From an uncultured Pelagibacteraceae bacterium (GTDB lineage Bacteria; Pseudomonadota; Alphaproteobacteria; Pelagibacterales; Pelagibacteraceae), in the NCBI GenBank assembly GCA_902523095.1, contig CABYYE010000001.1, positions 1 to 64,000 of the forward strand: a stretch of DNA of 64,000 nucleotides, written 5' to 3'. The notes beneath the pieces were generated by a model. It saw only the letters and a list, made by a program, of their open reading frames with translations. It made no database searches and was not told the DNA's origin. Of the stretch, positions 30,893 to 39,184 are shown in pieces; position 1 is the first letter of the stretch; every line of letters begins with the position of its first letter. The position numbers and the translations under genes were made by a program.

Positions 30893-31525
30893 ATGAATCA
30901 AAAAAATGGCAAAAACTCACTTGGATTAGATTCTTGCTTCGAAGATCTTGAAAATCCTATCGATTTGTTCAAAAAATGGTTTTCAGAAGCTGAGAAAGCA
31001 GAAATTAACGATCCAAATGCAGTAGCAGTAGCATCATCCGATAAAGATAATCAACCAAACGTAAGAATGGTTTTACTAAAAGGCCTGAGCAACAAAGGTT
31101 TTGTTTTTTATACGAATTTTAATAGTAAAAAAGGAGGTGAGTTAAAAAGTAATCAAAAAGCCTCAATGTGCTTTCATTGGAAAAGTTTAAGAAGACAAGT
31201 AAGAATAAAAGGAAAAGTTGAAGAAGTAACACCCAAAGAAGCTGATGACTATTACAATTCAAGACCTTATAAAAATAAAATTGGTGCGTGGGCTTCATCT
31301 CAATCCAAGGTATTAGATAAAAGAGAAACTTTTTTAGAAAAAATTAAAAAATTTGAAAAACAATATCCTGATCAAAATAAAATTCCAAGACCACCTCATT
31401 GGTCTGGCTGGAGATTAATACCAAATGAAATTGAATTTTGGTTAGATGGAGAAGGTAGAATTCACGAAAGACTAAATTACATAAAATCTAATGATAAATG
31501 GAGCAAAGAACTTCTTTATCCTTAA
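30893..31525 (+). CDS. pdxH: Pyridoxamine 5'-phosphate oxidase
   Basis: A 210-residue FMN-binding split-barrel enzyme that oxidises pyridoxine/pyridoxamine phosphate to PLP. Motifs: RMVLLKGLSNKGFVFYTNFNSKKGGEL, RQVRIKGKVEEV, the substrate-binding ASxQS (WASSQSK) and the C-terminal EIEFWLDGEGRIHERLNY. A TATAGAAT box starts 10 bases before the ATG, giving little or no leader. Stop overlaps the ispB stop in TTAA (31522-31525). Confidence 0.95.
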   Translation: MNQKNGKNSLGLDSCFEDLENPIDLFKKWFSEAEKAEINDPNAVAVASSDKDNQPNVRMVLLKGLSNKGFVFYTNFNSKKGGELKSNQKASMCFHWKSLRRQVRIKGKVEEVTPKEADDYYNSRPYKNKIGAWASSQSKVLDKRETFLEKIKKFEKQYPDQNKIPRPPHWSGWRLIPNEIEFWLDGEGRIHERLNYIKSNDKWSKELLYP

Positions 31526-32535
31526 AAAGATCTATTAAGACTGAAGCTAGTTAAATTTTGCAAAATTCTTTTTTCCTCATTATCGGGAAAAATACCTAAA
31601 GAGTCATAAGAAACATTTACAAAATACTCAGCTCTTTTTAAACTTGCCTCAACTGCTTTATATTTATTAATCAAAGCTAAAGTTTCGCTAAAATCATCTT
31701 CATTTCTTTTATCTTTTTTTAAAATTTCAGATAAAAAATTTCTTTCTTCTTCATTACCTTTTTGAAAGACTATGATTAATGGAAGCGTTACTTTTCCTTC
31801 AAAAAAATCTTTACCAATTTCTTTTCCAAAAAATTTATCTTTTCCGTAATAATCTAAAGCATCATCTGCTATCTGAAATGCAAGACCAAGATTTTTTCCA
31901 TAAGACTCTAAAGCTTTTTTTTCTTTTTCGTTGACTTTTGCAATACAAGCTCCTGTTTTTGTTGCTGCTGAAAAAAGTGATGCTGTTTTTAAATTAATAA
32001 TATCAATATATGTGTCCTCTAATAGATCTGCTTCCCCTTTATGTTGGAGTTGCAAAACTTCACCTTGAGCAATTTTAGCTGAAGTAGAAGAAAGTAATTT
32101 AAGAACTTCTAAATCTTCATCATCAACCATAATTTCAAAACATCTGCTTAAAAGATAATCGCCAACTAATATAGAAGATTGATTACCCCAAATAGAATTA
32201 GTTGTTTTAACTCCTCTTCGCAAAGAACTCTCATCAATTACATCATCATGTAATAATGTTGCTGAATGAATAAGCTCGACGCAAGCAGCTAAATTTATAT
32301 CCCGATCTCCCAGTTCATAACCGGATAATTTAGCGGATCCTAAAGTTAGAAGTGCTCTTAGTCTTTTTCCGCCGGATTTAAGATGATGATCAGCCATTTT
32401 TTCTATCAAGCTCACATCGCTCTTTAATTTAAGGCGAACTAAATTCTCTACTTTTTCTAATTTAGCTCCTACTAGATTTTTGAGCTCTAAGTAGGCTGAA
32501 TTTGCAGATTTTTTTAACGGAATTACTGAACCCAT
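31522..32535 (-). CDS. ispB: Polyprenyl (octaprenyl-type) diphosphate synthase
   Basis: A 337-residue trans-prenyltransferase with LLHDDVIDESSLRRG and FQIADDALDY Asp-rich motifs. This IspB-type enzyme makes the long side chain of ubiquinone; the chain length cannot be read from sequence alone. It is a second prenyltransferase besides ispA in this window. Divergent from the S49 peptidase gene across 148 bases. Confidence 0.9.
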   Translation of the reverse strand: MGSVIPLKKSANSAYLELKNLVGAKLEKVENLVRLKLKSDVSLIEKMADHHLKSGGKRLRALLTLGSAKLSGYELGDRDINLAACVELIHSATLLHDDVIDESSLRRGVKTTNSIWGNQSSILVGDYLLSRCFEIMVDDEDLEVLKLLSSTSAKIAQGEVLQLQHKGEADLLEDTYIDIINLKTASLFSAATKTGACIAKVNEKEKKALESYGKNLGLAFQIADDALDYYGKDKFFGKEIGKDFFEGKVTLPLIIVFQKGNEEERNFLSEILKKDKRNEDDFSETLALINKYKAVEASLKRAEYFVNVSYDSLGIFPDNEEKRILQNLTSFSLNRSF

Positions 32536-32643
32536 AATTAATAATTATAATTGATTTTCACAATAATAATTTTTTAAATCAAACCCTGGTGACGCACCCA
32601 TAATTCAACTAGAAGTAGCGTAATAAAACAATTAAAATTTAAA

Positions 32644-32680
32644 TTTTTGCTGTTATAAGAATAATTATAACTAGCAAAAA
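32644..32680 (+). promoter_or_regulatory. Leader hairpin immediately before the S49 peptidase start
   Basis: Arms TTTTTGCT-GTTATAA (32644-32658) and TTATAAC-t-AGCAAAAA (32665-32680) pair perfectly except for one unpaired T, around a 6-base loop. The structure ends 3 bases before the ATG at 32684, where a ribosome would bind. It could be a translational control hairpin if transcription starts upstream, or an operator dyad if it starts inside. Confidence 0.55.
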
Positions 32681-32683
32681 ATT

Positions 32684-33496
32684 ATGTTTTCTATTTTCAA
32701 AAAAAAAACAGTAGTACCTCATGTGAGATTAACAGGCATTATTGGTTCAGCTGGTCGTTTTAAACAAGGTATGGAATTAGCCAATCAAAGGGATATCCTA
32801 AAAAAAGCTTTTTCAGTTAAAAAGATTTCTCACGTGGCTATTTCAATAAATTCTCCTGGTGGCTCACCCGTACAATCACATTTAATTTATAGTTATATAA
32901 GAGAGCTTGCTGATAAAAAAAAAGTAAAAGTTTTAATTTTTGCTGAAGATGTAGCTGCTTCCGGAGGATATTTCATTGCTTGCGCCGGAGATGAAATATT
33001 TGCTAACTCAAGTTCAATAATTGGCTCAATTGGAGTTATATCTGCTTCATTTGGTTTTAAAGATTTAATCCAAAAAATTGGAGTTCAGAGAAGAGTGTAT
33101 ACTGCAGGAAAAAATAAAAGTACTTTAGATCCTTTTGTAGAAGAAAAAGAAGAAGACGTAAAAAGATTGAAAAATATCCAATTAGAGTTACATGCTGATT
33201 TTATTAAAGTTGTTGAAACCAGCCGTGGGTCAAAATTGAAAGATCCAGAAAAAAATAATATTTTTACAGGAGAATTTTGGACAGGCAAATCGGCTTTGAG
33301 ACTAGGCTTAATTGATGGTATCGGAAATGCAGATCAAGTGCTTAAAGAAAAATTTGGAGATAAAGTTATAATTAAAAACTTTGAAAAACGAAAGGGTTTT
33401 TTAGCAAAAAAACTTTCTTCATCAATCTCTGATCCTTTTGATAAAATGATAAATAATTTAGAAGAAAAATCGATGTGGCAAAAATTTGGTTTATAG
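32684..33496 (+). CDS. S49 family serine peptidase (SohB/SppA-like)
   Basis: A 270-residue protease with the S49 features: INSPGGSPVQSH, EDVAASGGYFIACAGDEIFANSSSIIGSIGVI containing the nucleophilic Ser region, and the YTAGKNKSTLDPF segment with the general-base Lys. It digests signal peptides or membrane proteins in related bacteria. Unlike E. coli SohB and SppA it has no N-terminal membrane anchor. It is followed directly by glyQ. Confidence 0.85.
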   Translation: MFSIFKKKTVVPHVRLTGIIGSAGRFKQGMELANQRDILKKAFSVKKISHVAISINSPGGSPVQSHLIYSYIRELADKKKVKVLIFAEDVAASGGYFIACAGDEIFANSSSIIGSIGVISASFGFKDLIQKIGVQRRVYTAGKNKSTLDPFVEEKEEDVKRLKNIQLELHADFIKVVETSRGSKLKDPEKNNIFTGEFWTGKSALRLGLIDGIGNADQVLKEKFGDKVIIKNFEKRKGFLAKKLSSSISDPFDKMINNLEEKSMWQKFGL

Positions 33497-34369
33497 ATGC
33501 CAACTAGAAAAAAATTAAAATCTTTATCTTTTCAAGAGATTATAATGAATTTGCAAAAATTTTGGGGAAAATATGGCTGCATAATCTTGCAACCTTATGA
33601 TTTGGAAGTAGGAGCGGGAACTTTTCATCCCGCAACAACCTTAAGATCTTTAGGACCTAAACCATGGAAAGCAGCTTATGTACAACCTTCAAGAAGACCG
33701 ACAGACGGAAGATATGCAGAAAATCCAAATCGATTACAGCATTACTATCAGTATCAAGTAATCATAAAACCATCACCAGATAATATTAAACAAACTTATT
33801 TAAAAAGCTTATCAGCGATAGGTATAGATGTTAAGAATCACGACATAAGGTTTGTGGAAGATGATTGGGAAAGTCCAACATTAGGTGCAGCAGGATTAGG
33901 CTGGGAGGTTTGGTGCGATGGTATGGAAATAACCCAATTTACATATTTTCAACAAATGACAGGATTAGAATGTAAACCTGTTCCTGTTGAAATGACTTAC
34001 GGTTTAGAAAGATTATGTATGTTTGTTCAAGGAAAAAAAAATGTATTTGATCTTGATTGGAATAATGAAGGTGTAAAATACAAAGATGTATTTTTTCAAG
34101 CAGAAAAAGAATTTTCTGCATACAATTTTGAATTTGCTAATACCGAAACTTTATTAAAAAATTTCGAATCGACAGAAATTGAATGTAAATCTTTATTAGA
34201 TAAAAAACTTTCTTTACCTGCATACGATCAATGCTTAAAAGCAAGTCATATATTTAATTTACTTGATGCTAGAGGAGTAATTGGTGTTGCAGAAAGAACT
34301 GGATACATTAATAGAATAAGAGAACTTGCAAAAGGATGCGGAGCACTTTGGTTAAGTACACAAATTTAA
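33497..34369 (+). CDS. glyQ: Glycyl-tRNA synthetase alpha subunit
   Basis: A 290-residue class IIc-type alpha subunit with the standard [35 protein letters not shown]-type N-terminus, [20 protein letters not shown] and the [10 protein letters not shown] segment. It activates glycine in the alpha2beta2 enzyme. Starts 0 bases after the peptidase stop and is 6 bases before glyS. Confidence 0.97.
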   Translation: MPTRKKLKSLSFQEIIMNLQKFWGKYGCIILQPYDLEVGAGTFHPATTLRSLGPKPWKAAYVQPSRRPTDGRYAENPNRLQHYYQYQVIIKPSPDNIKQTYLKSLSAIGIDVKNHDIRFVEDDWESPTLGAAGLGWEVWCDGMEITQFTYFQQMTGLECKPVPVEMTYGLERLCMFVQGKKNVFDLDWNNEGVKYKDVFFQAEKEFSAYNFEFANTETLLKNFESTEIECKSLLDKKLSLPAYDQCLKASHIFNLLDARGVIGVAERTGYINRIRELAKGCGALWLSTQI

Positions 34370-34375
34370 TAAATT

Positions 34376-36430
34376 ATGTCTGAATTTTTGCTTGAACTTT
34401 ATAGCGAAGAAATACCTCCTCAACTTCAAATTAATGCCAGAACACAACTTAAACAGCAACTTGAAAATTCTTTTAAAGAAGAAGGAATTCAGTACAAGGA
34501 TTGTTTAGAATATTCAAGCCCAACCAGATTAAGTATTTACATAAAAGGTATCCCTGAAAAAATTAAAATTAAATCAAAAGAAATTAAAGGACCCAAGGTA
34601 GGAGTTCCAGAAAGCGTTCTACAAGGTTTTGCTAAGTCTCGTAATATTTCTGAAAAAGAACTATTTATAAAAGAAACAGAAAAGGGTGAATTTTACTTTA
34701 TAAAAACTGCAGAAAAAAATATTTTTGTAGAGGATTTGTTGACCAGTATTTTACCAAAAGCTATATCTTCAATTAGTTGGAAAAAATCTATGAAATGGTC
34801 ATCAAATAATTTGATGTGGGGTAGACCACTTAGATCAATATTTTCCATATTTAATGGTAAAAAATTAACTTTTAAGTATCAGCATTTAGAGTCAACAGAC
34901 AATATTATCATTGAACAAGATTTAATTACAAAATCCAAAAAAATTAAAAATTTTAAAGAGTATTTTTTACTTCTTAAAAGCAATAAAATTGTCATAGATC
35001 AAAATGAGAGACAAAAAATAATATTAAAAAAATTCAATTCAGTTTCAAATTCAAAAAACTATAAAGAACAATATAACCAACGTCTTTTAGAGGAAGTTGT
35101 GAATATTGTAGAAGATCCTAATGTATTATTAGTTGATTTTGATAAGGAGTATTTAAAAATTCCTGAAGAAATAATTATTTCTACACTTGAAAAGCACCAA
35201 AGGTATTTTCCTATATTTGATAATCGAGAAAGACTAACAAATTATTTTTTTGTTGTTGCTAACAAGAAAGATGAGAAAAAACTTATCACAGAAGGAAATA
35301 AAAGAGTTGTAGATGCACGACTTTCTGATGCCAAATTTTTTTGGGAGAAAGATAGATCCAAAAACCTTATAAAACAAATAGCTAATCTTAAAACAATTAC
35401 CTTTTATGAAAAAATAGGAACCATTTATGATAAAACGCAAAGAATAAGAAACTTAGCTGGCTTACTTTCTGATGAATTAAATATAAATAAAGAAAAAGTT
35501 CAAGTGGCTGCATCTATTTCAAAATCAGATTTATGTTCGGATTTAGTTGGGGAGTATCCAGAATTACAAGGTGTGATGGGAAAATATTTTGCACTTGCCC
35601 AAGGTTTTGAAGATGATGTTGCTAACTCTATAAGTGAACATTATCTTCCAATAGGTTTAACTTCAGCAATTCCCAAAAAACCTTTTAGTTATTCAATCGC
35701 TATTGTAGATAAGATAGATACTTTAGTAGGTTTTTTTCTTATAAACGAAAAACCAACCAGCTCAAAAGATCCTTTTGCTCTTAGACGATCAGCAATTGGT
35801 TTACTAAGAATTATTATTGAGAACAAATTAACAATTAGATTAAGGGATCTTATTAATTATGCAATCAGACTTTATGAAGAACAAGGAGTTGAAATTAAAA
35901 ACGAAAACACAGAAATTGAAGTACTTGATTTTTTAAAAGAAAGAATGAGAAATATTTTAAAATTAAAAAATATAAAGATTGATATTATCGAAGCATCAAT
36001 CAGTTCTCATACTGGTGATAATTTCTTAGATCTTTACAAAAAAAATCTTCTGATGAACAAATATATTAATAAAGATGTAGGAGTTAACGCTATCAGTTCT
36101 TACAAAAGAGCTTCTAATATTACTGACAAAGTAGACCAAAGAATCATCGGTAGGCCAGATGCAGTACTTTTTAGAAAAGAAGAAGAAAAAATACTATTTG
36201 AGAAGATTAATGAAATACAAAAAGCTTTTACAGTGAAAGAAAGCAATAAAGATTATGAAAATTTATTAATTAGGTTATCAGAAACAAAACAATTTACAGA
36301 TAATTTTTTTGACAATGTGGTTGTAAATGACGAGAATCAAGATATTAAGAATAATAGATTAGAGTTATTAAAAATGTTTTGTAATACATTTAATAATTTT
36401 ATTAATTTTTCAAAATTAGAAGGTCTTTAA
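34376..36430 (+). CDS. glyS: Glycyl-tRNA synthetase beta subunit
   Basis: A 684-residue beta subunit that recognises tRNA-Gly. It begins FLLELYSEEIPPQ, contains LEKHQRYFPIFD, the HD-like region VGEYPELQGVMGKYFALAQG, and ends in a DALR-type anticodon-binding domain. Length matches the family. It overlaps ppdK by 1 base. Confidence 0.96.
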   Translation: MSEFLLELYSEEIPPQLQINARTQLKQQLENSFKEEGIQYKDCLEYSSPTRLSIYIKGIPEKIKIKSKEIKGPKVGVPESVLQGFAKSRNISEKELFIKETEKGEFYFIKTAEKNIFVEDLLTSILPKAISSISWKKSMKWSSNNLMWGRPLRSIFSIFNGKKLTFKYQHLESTDNIIIEQDLITKSKKIKNFKEYFLLLKSNKIVIDQNERQKIILKKFNSVSNSKNYKEQYNQRLLEEVVNIVEDPNVLLVDFDKEYLKIPEEIIISTLEKHQRYFPIFDNRERLTNYFFVVANKKDEKKLITEGNKRVVDARLSDAKFFWEKDRSKNLIKQIANLKTITFYEKIGTIYDKTQRIRNLAGLLSDELNINKEKVQVAASISKSDLCSDLVGEYPELQGVMGKYFALAQGFEDDVANSISEHYLPIGLTSAIPKKPFSYSIAIVDKIDTLVGFFLINEKPTSSKDPFALRRSAIGLLRIIIENKLTIRLRDLINYAIRLYEEQGVEIKNENTEIEVLDFLKERMRNILKLKNIKIDIIEASISSHTGDNFLDLYKKNLLMNKYINKDVGVNAISSYKRASNITDKVDQRIIGRPDAVLFRKEEEKILFEKINEIQKAFTVKESNKDYENLLIRLSETKQFTDNFFDNVVVNDENQDIKNNRLELLKMFCNTFNNFINFSKLEGL

Positions 36431-39090
36431 TGGCAAAAGTAATATTTAGTTTCGATGATAAATCAGCAAAAAAACTAAAAAATAAAAAAAATATACTTGG
36501 TGGAAAGGGAGCAAACCTTGGTGAAATGGGCAGACTAGGCTTACCTGTGCCTCCAGGTTTCACTATTACTACTGAAGTGTGTGAAATTTTTTATAAAAAC
36601 AAAAAAAAATTACCTAATAAAATAATAAAAAATATTGAAGAAGATTTAAAGAAAATTGAAAAAAAAACCAAAAAAAAATTTGGTGACTTAAAAAATCCAC
36701 TACTAGTTTCAGTAAGATCAGGTGCAAGAGTGTCAATGCCCGGTATGATGGATACAATATTAAATCTAGGCCTTAACGATAAAACAGTAGAGGCTTTAGG
36801 TAAAAAAACATCAAATCGTCGATTTGCAAAAGATAGCTATAGAAGATTTATTCAAATGTACAGCAATGTCGTTTTGGGTATTGAAGGACATTTATTTGAA
36901 GAATTAATAGATAATTATAAGCTTACCAAAGGAGTTTTATTAGATACCGAGCTCGATGAAAGTGATTGGGATGGATTAATTAAAAATTTTAAAGAATTAG
37001 TGAAAAAAGAAAAAAAAATTAACTTTCCTCAAAATGTTAAACAACAACTTTATGGAGCTATTAATGCAGTATTTTTATCTTGGGAAAGTCAAAGAGCTAA
37101 AACTTATAGAAAGTTAAATCAAATTCCAGATCATTGGGGAACAGCAGTAAATGTTCAAGCCATGGTTTTTGGAAACATGGGAAAAGATTGTTCTACTGGA
37201 GTAGCTTTTACTCGAAACCCTTCAACAGGAGAAAAATTATTCTTTGGTGAATTTTTAATTAACGCCCAAGGAGAAGATGTTGTAGCTGGAACAAGAACGC
37301 CTCAATACATTACAAAAAAAGCAAAATTAAACTCTGGCTCAAAAGATCTTTCAATGGAAGAAGCTATGCCAAAAGTTTACAAACAACTTGCAAAAATTTT
37401 CGTAAAATTAGAAAAACATTATCGAGATATGCAAGATATTGAGTTTACCGTTGAAAATAAAAAATTATGGATGCTACAGACAAGATCAGGAAAAAGAACA
37501 GCAAAAGCAGCAATTAAAATTGCAGTAGATATGGTTAAAGAAAAACTTATTTCAAAAAAAGAAGCTTTGCTAAGAATTGATCCTAACTCACTTGACACTT
37601 TATTGCATCCAACTTTAGACGAAAAAGTTGAAAAGGAAATTATTGCATCAGGATTACCTGCATCACCAGGAGCAGCAAGTGGAAAAGTTGTTTTTACAGC
37701 TAATGAAGCTGAAAGACTTAACGGCATGATGCAAGATACGATATTGGTTAGGTTAGAAACTTCACCAGAAGATATTCATGGTATGCATGCTGCAAAGGGA
37801 ATTTTAACAGCTCGAGGAGGAATGACAAGTCATGCTGCCGTAGTTGCTAGAGGCATGGGAAGGCCTTGCGTATCTGGTTCAAGCGAAATTACAATTGATT
37901 ATGAAACAAAACAATTTAAAGCAGGAAATGAGATTATAAAAGAAGGTGACGTCATAACTATTGATGGAGGAAGTGGAAAAATTATGAAAGGCCTGGTTCC
38001 AACGGTTCAGCCTGAAATATCAGGTTATTTTTCTACAATTATGAAATGGGCAGATGAATTTAGAAAATTAAGAGTTAGAACCAACGCAGAAACAGAAGCT
38101 GATAGTAAGACAGCGAGAGAATTTGGCGCTGAAGGCATCGGTCTTTGTAGAACAGAACATATGTTTTTTGACGAAGAAAGAATTTTATCAGTAAGACAAA
38201 TGATTTTATCTAGATCTATAGAAGATAGAAATCATGCGCTGTTAAAACTTTTACCTCATCAAAAAGATGATTTTAAAAAGATATTTAAAATTATGTCTGG
38301 TTTGCCAGTAACAGTAAGATTGCTAGACCCACCTTTGCATGAGTTTTTACCTAAAGCGGAAAAAGATATAGAAGAAGTTGCGCGATCTTTAAATTTATCA
38401 TCTAAAGAAATTAAAGATAGAATTGCAGAACTTCACGAAGAAAATCCAATGTTAGGCCATAGAGGATGTAGACTTGGAATTTCATTTCCGGAAATTTATG
38501 AAATGCAATGCGAAGCTATTTTTGAGGCATTAATTGAGCTAAAAAAAGAAAAAATAAAAGCAGCGTTTGTTGAAATAATGATACCATTAGTTTCAAAGGA
38601 TACAGAATTAAAAATCTTAAGAGCTCTAGTAAAAAGAATAGCTAAAAAAATTGAGTTAAAAAATAAAACTAAACTAGACTATACCGTTGGAACAATGATT
38701 GAGTTACCAAGAGCTGCTTTACAAGCTAAATCAATTTCAAAACATGCAGATTTCTTTAGTTTTGGAACTAATGATTTAACACAAACTACGTTTGGTATTA
38801 GTCGAGATGACTCGGGTAAATTTTTAAAAGATTATATCGATAATAAAATTTTTGATGTAGATCCGTTTGTGAGTATCGATCAAAGCGGTGTAGGTGAGCT
38901 TGTTGAACTAGCTTCTTCTAGAGGGAGGAAAGTTAATAAAAAACTCAAGCTCGGAATTTGTGGTGAACACGGTGGCGATCCAAAAAGTATTGAGTTTTGT
39001 TCTAGAACAGGACTTAACTATGTTTCCTGCTCTCCATTTAGGGTTCCTGTTGCAAGACTTGCAGCTGCACAAGCGGAATTAAGAAAATAG
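36430..39090 (+). CDS. ppdK: Pyruvate, phosphate dikinase
   Basis: An 886-residue enzyme interconverting pyruvate + ATP + Pi and PEP + AMP + PPi. The N-terminal ATP-grasp domain has GGKGANLGEMGRLGLPVPPG, the swivelling domain has the catalytic-His motif GGMTSHAAVVARGMGRPC, and the C-terminal barrel has GTMIELPRAA and GTNDLTQTT. The glyQ-glyS-ppdK order is usual in alphaproteobacteria. The AMP/PPi-producing reaction allows gluconeogenic PEP supply and may substitute for pyruvate kinase. Confidence 0.97.
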   Translation: MAKVIFSFDDKSAKKLKNKKNILGGKGANLGEMGRLGLPVPPGFTITTEVCEIFYKNKKKLPNKIIKNIEEDLKKIEKKTKKKFGDLKNPLLVSVRSGARVSMPGMMDTILNLGLNDKTVEALGKKTSNRRFAKDSYRRFIQMYSNVVLGIEGHLFEELIDNYKLTKGVLLDTELDESDWDGLIKNFKELVKKEKKINFPQNVKQQLYGAINAVFLSWESQRAKTYRKLNQIPDHWGTAVNVQAMVFGNMGKDCSTGVAFTRNPSTGEKLFFGEFLINAQGEDVVAGTRTPQYITKKAKLNSGSKDLSMEEAMPKVYKQLAKIFVKLEKHYRDMQDIEFTVENKKLWMLQTRSGKRTAKAAIKIAVDMVKEKLISKKEALLRIDPNSLDTLLHPTLDEKVEKEIIASGLPASPGAASGKVVFTANEAERLNGMMQDTILVRLETSPEDIHGMHAAKGILTARGGMTSHAAVVARGMGRPCVSGSSEITIDYETKQFKAGNEIIKEGDVITIDGGSGKIMKGLVPTVQPEISGYFSTIMKWADEFRKLRVRTNAETEADSKTAREFGAEGIGLCRTEHMFFDEERILSVRQMILSRSIEDRNHALLKLLPHQKDDFKKIFKIMSGLPVTVRLLDPPLHEFLPKAEKDIEEVARSLNLSSKEIKDRIAELHEENPMLGHRGCRLGISFPEIYEMQCEAIFEALIELKKEKIKAAFVEIMIPLVSKDTELKILRALVKRIAKKIELKNKTKLDYTVGTMIELPRAALQAKSISKHADFFSFGTNDLTQTTFGISRDDSGKFLKDYIDNKIFDVDPFVSIDQSGVGELVELASSRGRKVNKKLKLGICGEHGGDPKSIEFCSRTGLNYVSCSPFRVPVARLAAAQAELRK

Positions 39091-39184
39091 ATTAAAAAAA
39101 TAACATATCATCTTTGCAGATTATTCATCATATAAACATTGTTATTAAACAACTTTCAGGTATTGTTGTAGAAAAAAAGGCACT

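Noticed and set aside
30481-30951. 156-codon plus-strand frame covering aroC and the start of pdxH
   Set aside because: It is antisense to conserved aroC motifs and out of frame with pdxH; no ribosome site or family resemblance.
33497-36430. Glycine riboswitch controlling glyQ/glyS
   Set aside because: SAR11 uses glycine riboswitches elsewhere, but here glyQ starts directly after the peptidase stop, leaving no leader for one.
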